Shown here piece after piece: positions 1 to 6,727 of a stretch of 32,913 nucleotides of DNA. This DNA is from Bacillota bacterium (lineage in GTDB: Bacteria > Bacillota > Clostridia > Oscillospirales > Ruminococcaceae): assembly GCA_023395435.1 (NCBI GenBank), contig JAEWZG010000065.1, positions 1 to 32,913 on the forward strand, read 5' to 3'. The position numbers were made by a program, and so were the translations under genes. The notes under the pieces are model-generated. The model did not search any database. It had not been told where the DNA came from and saw only the letters and a program-made list of their open reading frames with translations. Position 1 is the stretch's first letter. Each line of letters opens with the position of its first letter.

Positions 1-82
1 TTATTTTAATCCTGCACATAAGCATGGACAAAAATGTGTCGGAAATCAAAAAGCAAGATTCTTAACAGTAATTGCTGAATAA
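1..82 (+). CDS. C-terminal end of a cupin-domain protein (probable XRE-cupin regulator), partial
   Basis: An open frame enters from the left edge and ends at a TAA at 80-82. The last 26 residues end in ARFLTVIAE and contain the stretch NPAHKHGQKCVGNQK. This resembles the last strands of the cupin domain found behind an XRE-type helix-turn-helix in many anaerobe regulators. Such regulators are often found next to acyl-CoA synthetase genes like the one 17 bases downstream, so the two may share an operon. Only the tail is visible, so the DNA-binding half is inferred. Confidence 0.5.
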   Translation, partial: YFNPAHKHGQKCVGNQKARFLTVIAE

Positions 83-99
83 AAACAGGAGAATTTAAT

Positions 100-1764
100 A
101 TGTTATTAGATAGATTTTTACCTCGTAGCGAATTTGATTCATATGAAGATTTTAAAAATAATTATAAGGTTAATGTTCCTGAAAACTTCAACTTTGGTTT
201 TGATATAGTTGACGCATGGGCTGAACAGGAACCTGAAAAGGTTGCGCTTGTTTGGTGCAATGACAATGGTGAAGAAAAGAAATTCACTTTTTCTGATATA
301 AAAAGTATGTCGAACAAGGCGGCAAACTTTTTTAAAAGTATTGGTATAAAAAAAGGCTCGGTTGTAATGCTGATTCTCAGAAGACGCTGGGAATATTGGA
401 TATGTGCAACTGCTTTGCATAAGATAGGTGCTATTCTTATACCTGGTTCACTTCAACTTACTAAAAAGGATATTGTTTATAGAGCAAATGCCGCTGGAAT
501 ATGCACAATCATCTGTGTTAATGATGAATTTGTTCTGACTCAGGTTGATGAAGCTATAAAAGAAACAACTACACTAAAGAACAGAATTCTTGTTGTTGAC
601 AAGCGTGAGGGATGGCTTGACTTAAATGATGAAGCTGCTAAATTCCCTGATACATTTGAGCGACCAACCGGTGATGAAGCTATCAAATGGGATGATATTA
701 TGCTCGTTTACTTCACATCAGGTACAACAGGTATGCCAAAAATGGTACAGCACAACTTCTCATACCCACTTGGTCATATTGTTACCGCAAAATACTGGCA
801 GCAAGTTCAGGAAAACAAGCTTCATATGAGCGTATCTGATTCTGGCTGGGCAAAATTCGGCTGGGGGAAAATTTATGGCCAGTGGATATGTGGTGCTGTT
901 ATATTTGCTTATGATATGGATAAATTTGTGCCGTTAAACCTTTTAAAAATGATTACAAAACACAAGGTAACAACCTTCTGTGCACCACCGACAATGTTCA
1001 GATTTATGCTGCAGGAGGATATCACAAAGTTTGACCTTTCCTGTATTAAACACTGTTGTATTGCTGGCGAACCACTTAACCCTGAAGTTTTCAAAAAGTG
1101 GTATAGCCTCACTGGGCTAAAACTTTGTGAAGGATTCGGTCAAAGTGAAAGCTCCGTAATGCTCGCAAACTTTCAGTGGTTTGATCCTATTCCTGGTTCA
1201 ACAGGAAAGCCTTCGCCATTATATGACATTCAGCTTGTTGATGCTGAGGGAAATCCTTGTGAAGATGGCGATGAAGGTACAATCGCTGTAATGAACGTAA
1301 AAAATAATCCACCAACAGGGCTTTTCACAGGATATTTCAAGGATGATGAACTGACTGAAAAAAATATTGGTGGAAAATACTATGATACAGGTGACGTTGC
1401 TTGGCGTGACAGTAACGGTTATTATTGGTTTGTCGGAAGAAATGATGACGTGATTAAATGCTCTGGCTATCGAATAGGACCTTTTGAGGTTGAAAGTGCA
1501 TTAATACAACACGATGCTGTTGTTGAATGTGCAATCACAGCTGCTCCTGATCCTATCCGCGGACAGGTTGTTAAAGCAACCATCGTTCTTGCTAACGATT
1601 ACAAGCCAAGTGATGAACTCAAAAAAGAACTTCAGAATTATGTAAAGAAGGTTACTGCTCCTTACAAGTATCCAAGAATTGTTGAATTTGTTGATGAACT
1701 TCCAAAAACTCTTGGTGGAAAAATCAAGAGAGCTGAAATCAGAACAAAGGATAATCAAAATTAG
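100..1764 (+). CDS. AMP-forming acyl-CoA synthetase (medium-chain ACSM/MacS-like)
   Basis: A 554-residue ANL-superfamily enzyme that activates a carboxylic acid with ATP to an acyl-adenylate and transfers it to CoA in the cytosol. The P-loop YFTSGTTGMPK is at about residues 204-214. GFGQSE follows mid-protein, then the hinge stretch YYDTGDVAWRDSNGYYWFVG, and the C-terminal PKTLGGKIKR with catalytic Lys541. The segment SGWAKFGWGKIYG resembles medium-chain acyl-CoA synthetases rather than acetyl-CoA synthetase, and the length is normal for that group. The start is preceded by AGGAGA at good spacing. It follows the partial cupin gene by 17 bases and ends at a hairpin terminator. The exact acid substrate cannot be read from sequence; branched or medium-chain acids are plausible. 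Confidence 0.9.
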   Translation: MLLDRFLPRSEFDSYEDFKNNYKVNVPENFNFGFDIVDAWAEQEPEKVALVWCNDNGEEKKFTFSDIKSMSNKAANFFKSIGIKKGSVVMLILRRRWEYWICATALHKIGAILIPGSLQLTKKDIVYRANAAGICTIICVNDEFVLTQVDEAIKETTTLKNRILVVDKREGWLDLNDEAAKFPDTFERPTGDEAIKWDDIMLVYFTSGTTGMPKMVQHNFSYPLGHIVTAKYWQQVQENKLHMSVSDSGWAKFGWGKIYGQWICGAVIFAYDMDKFVPLNLLKMITKHKVTTFCAPPTMFRFMLQEDITKFDLSCIKHCCIAGEPLNPEVFKKWYSLTGLKLCEGFGQSESSVMLANFQWFDPIPGSTGKPSPLYDIQLVDAEGNPCEDGDEGTIAVMNVKNNPPTGLFTGYFKDDELTEKNIGGKYYDTGDVAWRDSNGYYWFVGRNDDVIKCSGYRIGPFEVESALIQHDAVVECAITAAPDPIRGQVVKATIVLANDYKPSDELKKELQNYVKKVTAPYKYPRIVEFVDELPKTLGGKIKRAEIRTKDNQN

Positions 1765-1792
1765 TTTAATGTTTTCGTAATATATTATAAAT

Positions 1793-1828
1793 AAAAACGC
1801 CAATGCACTTGTAATTTTGGCGTTTTTT
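1793..1828 (+). terminator. Rho-independent terminator after the acyl-CoA synthetase gene
   Basis: Stem AAAACGCCAA pairs with TTGGCGTTTT across a 13-base loop and is followed by a T run. Confidence 0.85.
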
Positions 1829-1833
1829 CTGTG

Positions 1834-1862
1834 TTGAAATAAGTTGAAAAGTGATGTATTAT
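1834..1862 (+). promoter_or_regulatory. Sigma-A-type promoter for the SGNH hydrolase gene
   Basis: TTGAAA and TATTAT are separated by 17 bases, about 30 bases upstream of the inferred ATT start. Confidence 0.6.
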
Positions 1863-1892
1863 TAAAAGCATAGTAAAAATGGAGATGATATT

Positions 1893-2600
1893 ATTAAACG
1901 TTACTTTATTACGGTATTTATTACAATAATAATCTGTAGTCTGGCTGTTGGCGGGATATATATATATACTAAACAGGATGAAAACAATATTATTGATCTT
2001 GGGCGCGCTAGTGAAAACAGTACAACAGATAATGAAGTAAAAATAGATGCGAAATTTGATCAAATAGTTTTCCTTGGTGACAGTATCACTATGGGTTATG
2101 TTACATACGATAAAGTTCCTGTCACTCAGGTTATCTACAAAAAAGGATTATCGGCCGAAGGAATGTTCAATAATAATCTCTATTATATGGACGATTATGA
2201 AGGACTTGAGGATATACTTTCAGACTTCAAACCCAAAATGCTGTATGTTGGTTTTGGTATGAATGACCTTAAAAAAAGCCCATCAGAATTTTATGAAATA
2301 TATAAGGAAAATATCGAAAAACTAAGACAGATTTGCCCTGGCACAAAGCTTGCACTTATTTCAATAACTCCTATTAATACTGCTGAATTTGAGAGTAGTC
2401 AGGTTGATGAATTCAATCTGAAGATAAAACAGATATCTCAAGAGCTTGGCGATGATTGCTTATATTTAAACATACACAGTCTTCTTGAAGACAGCGAAGG
2501 CAAACTCAAAGATGAATATAACTCTGGTGATGGAATACATATAAAGCCAGAAGCTTATGACATTATACTAAGCTACTATAAAAAATATTTGATAAGTTAA
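1893..2600 (+). CDS. Membrane-anchored SGNH/GDSL hydrolase with an apparent ATT start
   Basis: The protein is about 235 residues. After a short KRYF basic start comes one hydrophobic helix (residues 5-23), a polar spacer, and an SGNH esterase domain. Block I is FLGDSIT with nucleophile Ser64, block III is GFGMND, and block V is DGIHI with Asp213 and His216. Such enzymes usually deacylate cell-wall polysaccharide or peptidoglycan outside the membrane. The first in-frame ATG (2091) lies inside the catalytic block, so the start must be upstream. The frame is open only back to a TAA at 1863 and has no ATG, GTG or TTG there. An ATT at 1893 sits 8 bases after GGAG and gives a sensible MKRYF start. 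The next gene converges on it through a shared terminator. Confidence 0.75.
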   Translation: MKRYFITVFITIIICSLAVGGIYIYTKQDENNIIDLGRASENSTTDNEVKIDAKFDQIVFLGDSITMGYVTYDKVPVTQVIYKKGLSAEGMFNNNLYYMDDYEGLEDILSDFKPKMLYVGFGMNDLKKSPSEFYEIYKENIEKLRQICPGTKLALISITPINTAEFESSQVDEFNLKIKQISQELGDDCLYLNIHSLLEDSEGKLKDEYNSGDGIHIKPEAYDIILSYYKKYLIS

Positions 2601-2606
2601 TATAAG

Positions 2607-2636
2607 AAAAAGCACTTCATTTCAGAAGTGCTTTTA
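2607..2636. terminator. Bidirectional terminator between convergent hydrolase and VanY genes
   Basis: AAAAGCACTTC pairs with GAAGTGCTTTT, with an A run on the left and T run on the right, so it can act on both strands. Confidence 0.85.
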
Positions 2637-2639
2637 TTA

Positions 2640-3638
2640 TTAACATCCAAATTTTGCGCAATATTCATCGTAGGTAATATTAAGATTTTTAATTTTAGTT
2701 GCAGTTTCTACTCCGACATAACGAAGATGCCAAGGCTCAGATTTATAACCTGTAATATTCTCCTTCCCTACTGGATAACGTACAATAAATCCGAATTTAT
2801 GAGCGTTTTCAAGGACATATCTATTTTCCTTATACTTATCAAAATCGGTAATATCAGTGCTGTTTGATGCAACTACATCTGCCACAAGTCCTGTCTGATG
2901 TTCGCTGAAGCCTGGTCTTGCCGAATAAGTATCGGCAGCAACCTGACCATCCTGTTTTACATAGCTGTTATAAATTGATTTCTGCTGTTCATATGACCTA
3001 TACGTACTATGAGCTTTTATAATGTAACCTTTAGATCTTGCATCGTTGCTCATTTTTTCAAATGCCTGAGCAGCTTCCTTACGCATGGAAACAGTTCTTG
3101 TACTGTTCTGTGCTGAAATAGTAACAAGATCTGTCGGTGCATAGGTGCTTGGAAGATAAGAGTATTTATTAACCAAAGCCTTTATACTTGAATAATTCAC
3201 AGCCTGACAGGTATATGTATAATAACTTCTATCAAGACCGATATTAACATAAACAATTGCCTGTTCATATGAAAGTTTTTTATTTTTCTGCTTAAACTTT
3301 ATATATCTGTTTATATTTTCATCCTTAAAATAACTAAGATTTGAATATGCCATTATTGCATCATCGTTTTTACTTTCGACAGCACTGCTTGATTCCTTTA
3401 TTGGAGATGATGAATCTGGCACAGAAGATGAATCTTGTTGAGAAGATGTATCTATTTCAGAAGATAAATCTAATTTTGAAGAATCATGCAGGCTTGAATT
3501 TTGTGAATCCATAGAAAATGAATCTTTATTTTTCCTGCTCGATTTACTATATATAAAAATCCCCCCAATCACAAAAGATAATACTATAATTATTATTAAC
3601 CATATAGCTAGATAGTTTTTCTTCGCGTGCTTTTTCAT
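2640..3638 (-). CDS. VanY-type D-alanyl-D-alanine carboxypeptidase
   Basis: A 332-residue peptidase M15B protein that removes the terminal D-Ala from peptidoglycan stem peptides. A basic start and one transmembrane helix (residues 10-30) are followed by a low-complexity Ser/Asp linker to about residue 90 that spans the wall. The catalytic domain is at about 185-320. Zinc ligands and catalytic residues appear as SEHQTGLVAD (His247, Asp254) and EPWHLRYVG (Glu301, His304). The start has AAAGGAG at the right spacing. The gene is monocistronic, with its own promoter, and shares a terminator with the SGNH hydrolase. The neighbourhood suggests cell-wall housekeeping and not vancomycin resistance, since no van regulators or ligases are seen. 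Confidence 0.9.
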   Translation of the reverse strand: MKKHAKKNYLAIWLIIIIVLSFVIGGIFIYSKSSRKNKDSFSMDSQNSSLHDSSKLDLSSEIDTSSQQDSSSVPDSSSPIKESSSAVESKNDDAIMAYSNLSYFKDENINRYIKFKQKNKKLSYEQAIVYVNIGLDRSYYTYTCQAVNYSSIKALVNKYSYLPSTYAPTDLVTISAQNSTRTVSMRKEAAQAFEKMSNDARSKGYIIKAHSTYRSYEQQKSIYNSYVKQDGQVAADTYSARPGFSEHQTGLVADVVASNSTDITDFDKYKENRYVLENAHKFGFIVRYPVGKENITGYKSEPWHLRYVGVETATKIKNLNITYDEYCAKFGC

Positions 3639-3669
3639 ATATTCTCCTTTATAATAAATTCTATTACAC

Positions 3670-3698
3670 AGTATATCATAATATTATTTCTTATTCAA
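3670..3698 (-). promoter_or_regulatory. Sigma-A-type promoter for the VanY gene
   Basis: On the minus strand, TTGAAT and TATACT are 17 bases apart, with an extended TG before the -10. Confidence 0.65.
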
Positions 3699-3734
3699 TT
3701 TCTGAAAAATATTTTTAAAATTGTTTTAAACATA

Positions 3735-3763
3735 TTGAAAGTCAGCATAGAATTTGATATAAT
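3735..3763 (+). promoter_or_regulatory. Sigma-A-type promoter for tRNA-Pro
   Basis: TTGAAA and TATAAT are separated by 17 bases, with TG at the extended -10 position, about 70 bases before the tRNA. Confidence 0.7.
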
Positions 3764-3832
3764 TAATAGTATTAATTTAGTGTAATTAATATAGCTTATA
3801 AAATAATATAAACGTTTTTGGTAATATACAAT

Positions 3833-3909
3833 CGGGGTATGGCTCAGTTTGGTAGAGCGCTTGCTTCGGGAGCAAGAGGCCGTGGGTTCAACTCCCGCTA
3901 CTCCGACCA
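3833..3909 (+). tRNA. tRNA-Pro (anticodon CGG)
   Basis: A 77-base cloverleaf with encoded CCA. The acceptor arms CGGGGTA and TACTCCG pair with one G-U. The anticodon stem CTTGC/GCAAG holds the loop TTCGGGA, giving anticodon CGG. The T arm contains GGTTCAACTCC. A strong promoter lies upstream. The 3' half is the likely integration site of the neighbouring prophage. Confidence 0.95.
3865..3909 (+). other. Candidate prophage attachment site in the 3' half of tRNA-Pro
   Basis: Prophage genes begin immediately beyond the tRNA. Tyrosine integrases commonly use the anticodon-to-CCA part of tRNA genes and restore it on integration. The matching copy would lie at the far prophage end, outside the window, so the exact core cannot be defined here. 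Confidence 0.5.
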
Positions 3910-3915
3910 TACATC

Positions 3916-3958
3916 AAACCGCTTATCTGCGTAAAAACAACGCATTTAAGCGGTTTTT
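3916..3958 (+). terminator. Terminator downstream of tRNA-Pro
   Basis: AAACCGCTTA pairs with TTAAGCGGTTT, with an inner TGCGT/ACGCA helix, followed by a T run. Confidence 0.85.
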
Positions 3959-4006
3959 CTTATGTATTGAGTGGTTAAGTGTGGAACCAATAAGAACAAA
4001 AACAGG

Positions 4007-4043
4007 TAGTCAAAAGATAGTCAAAGTAGTCAAAAAGTAGTCA
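4007..4043 (+). repeat. Four direct TAGTCA repeats, candidate integrase arm sites
   Basis: TAGTCA occurs at 4007, 4018, 4027 and 4038, each followed by A or T runs, with spacing of 11, 9 and 11 bases, about one helical turn. The position just inside the probable attachment site fits arm-type sites for a tyrosine integrase. This role is inferred. Confidence 0.45.
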
Positions 4044-4096
4044 TTTTTGCATCATAACGTACATTATTCGAGAACCATTTTTAGTAATTTTCTATA

Positions 4097-4130
4097 TTGA
4101 AAACATGTAAAAATATGTTATAATTATAAT
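4097..4130 (+). promoter_or_regulatory. Sigma-A-type promoter for the lipoprotein gene
   Basis: TTGAAA at 4097 and TATAAT at 4119 are 16 bases apart. A second TATAAT follows directly at 4125. Confidence 0.65.
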
Positions 4131-4145
4131 AAAGGAGTTGACATC

Positions 4146-4841
4146 ATGAAAAAAAACATCAGCATTTTATGCTTAATATTAATTTCCTTATCCTGCATAT
4201 GTGGATGCGGAGCTAAAAAAGAAGAAACAAAAAAAGAAGATAACTTACAGCAAGGAGCAGATATGAGCCAAGTTGAAATATTCGGAGTAGAGCCGAAGAC
4301 AGTGGAAACAACCACAACAGCGCCTGTGGAAACAGAAGCGCCTAATACTACCACCACACAACCGAAAGTTACAGCCTCTGCGCCTGTTACGACAGCACCG
4401 ACGCAACCAGAAACTAAAACACTCTACATAGGTGATACAAATAAATACTTTAATATCGGAGATACAATTAATTATTCAAGCCCTAATGATAATTTTGTAA
4501 GATTCACATTTAAAATTAATAGCATTACGAACACAACCGACCCTAACACAGGAGTAAAATCAATTAAGATTAATTTCGATTTTACACAATACTTCAATGC
4601 AGAACACAATGCAAAATATATTAATTTCTATTGCTTTAATAGTTCATCAACACTTAAACAGAATTATAGTTTTAACAAAGGACTGTATGCTGAAAATTTG
4701 CCACTAAGGGAAAAACACAACTTAGAATACAATATCGGATTTGATAGTATTGATGGAGAGTTCATGCTTGCTTTCAGATACTTAAAAATCAATTCAAATA
4801 TGCCAATTGTATTCAAACTCAACTATAATGATATTAAATAA
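4146..4841 (+). CDS. Secreted lipoprotein with Thr/Pro-rich linker, unknown function
   Basis: A 231-residue exported lipoprotein. The basic start and hydrophobic helix lead to a lipobox ICGC with Cys21 as the likely lipidated residue. A charged, then Thr/Pro-rich disordered linker runs from about 25 to 95. A beta-rich C-terminal domain with repeated Asn/Phe/Ile patterns follows; it could be an Ig-like fold of the DUF4352 kind, but I am not sure. AAGGAG precedes the start and the gene has its own promoter and terminator. It is the only plus-strand gene between tRNA-Pro and the lysis genes. That arrangement suits a lysogenic-conversion (moron) gene that changes the host surface, although it could be host DNA if the attachment core lies further right. 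Confidence 0.7.
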   Translation: MKKNISILCLILISLSCICGCGAKKEETKKEDNLQQGADMSQVEIFGVEPKTVETTTTAPVETEAPNTTTTQPKVTASAPVTTAPTQPETKTLYIGDTNKYFNIGDTINYSSPNDNFVRFTFKINSITNTTDPNTGVKSIKINFDFTQYFNAEHNAKYINFYCFNSSSTLKQNYSFNKGLYAENLPLREKHNLEYNIGFDSIDGEFMLAFRYLKINSNMPIVFKLNYNDIK

Positions 4842-4850
4842 ATAGAACAT

Positions 4851-4884
4851 AAAAAAGCCCCTACCAATACGGCAGGGGCTTTAA
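4851..4884. terminator. Bidirectional terminator between lipoprotein and the phage lysis operon
   Basis: AAAGCCCCT pairs with AGGGGCTTT, flanked by an A run on the left and Ts on the right. The hairpin ends both the plus-strand lipoprotein gene and the long minus-strand late operon. Confidence 0.85.
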
Positions 4885-4887
4885 CTT

Positions 4888-5079
4888 TTATTTACTCACT
4901 AATTTAATTGCTACACCAATTACTGCAGCTCCAACAGTGGCAAGAACCCACATTATCAGGTTGAGTTTTGTATTAATGACTGCAAACTGTGTTTCGCCTT
5001 TTGCAAGCTGTTTTTCTTGCTCTTCTACTTTATCTCGCAGCTTAATCACAGTCTCGCAAGGGCATTTCTTTTCGTCCAT
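4888..5079 (-). CDS. XhlA-like phage lysis-associated membrane protein
   Basis: A 63-residue protein with an acidic/basic coiled-coil segment (about residues 10-38) and one C-terminal membrane helix near 41-60, ending in a Lys tail. This layout matches the XhlA/hemolysin-type small proteins that sit beside holins in Firmicutes phages and assist host lysis. It is the last gene of the late operon. AAGGAGG lies just ahead of its ATG and overlaps the end of the holin gene, so the two are probably translated together. Confidence 0.7.
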   Translation of the reverse strand: MDEKKCPCETVIKLRDKVEEQEKQLAKGETQFAVINTKLNLIMWVLATVGAAVIGVAIKLVSK

Positions 5080-5274
5080 TTATGCCTCCTTGTCTACTTC
5101 AGGCAAGCCTGCAATGCTTGTAAGTAATGAGATTATGCCTGCAAGAGCTGACGCAGATATAACAATTGCCCAGTTTACGTCTGCAATAATTGCCGATGTG
5201 CCGATTGTTGCTACTGCTGTCTGTGCTACTGTCTTAATAGCTCTGATTCCTGCTGCATTAAACCATTTTTTCAT
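5080..5274 (-). CDS. Phage holin (r1t/phi-LC3 type)
   Basis: A 64-residue membrane protein with two hydrophobic stretches (about 11-30 and 34-53) and a start of the form KKWFNAAGIRAIKT. The stretch ISLLTSIAGLPE is characteristic of r1t-type holins. These permeabilise the membrane at the end of the lytic cycle so that endolysin or wall hydrolase can act. GGAGG is 8 bases ahead of the start. It lies between the endolysin and the XhlA-like gene, as expected for a lysis cassette. Confidence 0.85.
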   Translation of the reverse strand: MKKWFNAAGIRAIKTVAQTAVATIGTSAIIADVNWAIVISASALAGIISLLTSIAGLPEVDKEA

Positions 5275-5289
5275 AATTTATTCCTCCAA

Positions 5290-6123
5290 TTATTTATTTG
5301 GTATTATTAATACATCTCCAGGATGTATGACTGATTTGTTTCCATTGAGCTTCTGGATTTCCTTATAACGTGAACCGTTTTTAAGAAACTTCTGCGCAAT
5401 TGACCAGTAACTATCATTAGCAACAACCTTATATGTCCTTTGTGCTGGCGCTGATGCCTTAGCAGGGACTTTGACGGTTACTGTTGATGTTTCGCAAGGT
5501 ATTTTTATGATGTTTCCCGGGAAAATAGCAGGTGCTTTTGAATGCCCGTTGAACTTAACAAGCTCCATATATCTGTTACCGTTGCCAATCTTATTTTGAG
5601 CGATTCCCCACCAGCTGTCGCCCTTTTGGACTGTATATGATATGTAGTCTTGCTTTTGTGGCGCTGAAGTTGGTACTGACTTAGGTACTACTGGCTTTGG
5701 AACAGGAACTAGAACGGACTTGCCTTCAAGATATGGAAGTGGGTTAACGAAGTTAGCACCAATTCTGATTCCAAAATGCAAGTGCGGACCTGTGCTGTTG
5801 CCTGTGGTGCCCATGTAGCCGAGTGCCTGCCCTTTCTTGACAGTTGTCCCCTGCGCAAGAGTTGAGCGGTTACGCATATGATAGTAATGTGTCTCAGTGT
5901 CATTTGAGTGCTTAAGCACTATGTAATTGCCTCTACTGTCATCATAAGCATTAACATAAACAGTACCATCGGCAAAAGCCACAATATTGTCACCAGCATA
6001 CTGATAGCCTATCATATCAATTCCTTGGTGAAAATAGCCGTCTCGCCTTCCAAAAGGTGATGTCTGATAATGCACACCTTTTTCAAAGACTCTGTTTTTT
6101 ACATTCAACGTAACGTATGACAT
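5290..6123 (-). CDS. Endolysin: M23 metallopeptidase with two LysM domains
   Basis: A 277-residue peptidoglycan hydrolase. The zinc-peptidase domain (about 15-145) shows His32 and Asp36 (HQGID), HYYHM with His79 and His82, and HLHFG with His114 and His116, so the M23 active site is complete. After a Pro-rich linker come two LysM wall-binding domains at about 158-210 and 228-277. I chose the ATG at 6123, which follows AAAGGAA, over an in-frame ATG at 6150 that overlaps the upstream gene and lacks a ribosome site. No signal peptide is present, so export depends on the adjacent holin. The enzyme probably cuts peptide cross-bridges; it could also be a virion-associated hydrolase, but its place beside the holin favours endolysin. 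Confidence 0.88.
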   Translation of the reverse strand: MSYVTLNVKNRVFEKGVHYQTSPFGRRDGYFHQGIDMIGYQYAGDNIVAFADGTVYVNAYDDSRGNYIVLKHSNDTETHYYHMRNRSTLAQGTTVKKGQALGYMGTTGNSTGPHLHFGIRIGANFVNPLPYLEGKSVLVPVPKPVVPKSVPTSAPQKQDYISYTVQKGDSWWGIAQNKIGNGNRYMELVKFNGHSKAPAIFPGNIIKIPCETSTVTVKVPAKASAPAQRTYKVVANDSYWSIAQKFLKNGSRYKEIQKLNGNKSVIHPGDVLIIPNK

Positions 6124-6140
6124 AATATCATTCCTTTCTT

Positions 6141-6710
6141 TTATTTCCATTTACCAATTGCAGTTGCACAATATCTAACTGCTTGCGTATTAATAGCTGC
6201 GCCACTCATTGTGTGTAATAATACCACCGATGTTGCTGTTGGCGTGGCACCGATAATTGCATTTTGTGTTGCTGATAACGACGCAACAGGTGATACAGTA
6301 ACACTAGGAATTTCCCCAGATAAAAAAGCTGCTGGAAAAGTCCATGTTACTTTACCTGCTGAATCAGTAGTTTGTGAAGCAACGTATGTTTTACATATCA
6401 TTGTGCCATCAGAGAATTTCATAAAGGAACCATTGCTATTTGAACCACTTCCTATCATGCTATCAATTTTCTCATTGAGAACCCTGCCTTGATTTGCCGA
6501 CAATGGTTTATTAATATCGGTGCTTGATAGATTGTCTTGAACATCCGATGCGTTTAGTTTGCTTTCATTTAAAAGCTTACCCTGATTAGCACTTAGTGGC
6601 TGATCTGTATCAGTACTTATGAGATTATCCTTAACAGAAAGATTATTGATTTTTGTAAACAATCTATCCACCTCAGAACCATCGTTTACCAGCCCTTTAT
6701 AATTTGCCAT
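6141..6710 (-). CDS. Tail fibre/baseplate protein with LSANQG repeats
   Basis: A 189-residue structural protein. Residues about 28-85 hold two copies of a module with the core STD...PLSANQG..LNE, a pattern common in phage tail fibres and host-recognition proteins. A Gly/Ser/Asn linker follows. The C-terminal beta-rich domain has alternating Thr/Ala/Val strands and ends AIGKWK, like receptor-binding tips. AGGAAGG precedes the start. Its place between the tail-tip protein and the endolysin fits a distal fibre. The receptor is unknown. Confidence 0.7.
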   Translation of the reverse strand: MANYKGLVNDGSEVDRLFTKINNLSVKDNLISTDTDQPLSANQGKLLNESKLNASDVQDNLSSTDINKPLSANQGRVLNEKIDSMIGSGSNSNGSFMKFSDGTMICKTYVASQTTDSAGKVTWTFPAAFLSGEIPSVTVSPVASLSATQNAIIGATPTATSVVLLHTMSGAAINTQAVRYCATAIGKWK

Positions 6711-6727
6711 AATTTCGCCTTCCTTTC

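Noticed and set aside
2640..3638. Vancomycin-resistance role for the VanY-type gene
   Set aside because: No vanH/A/X or two-component regulator is nearby; the gene is a single housekeeping-like unit.
3695..4040. Short frames covering tRNA-Pro on both strands
   Set aside because: They are read-throughs of the tRNA and its flanks, a common false call at tRNA genes.
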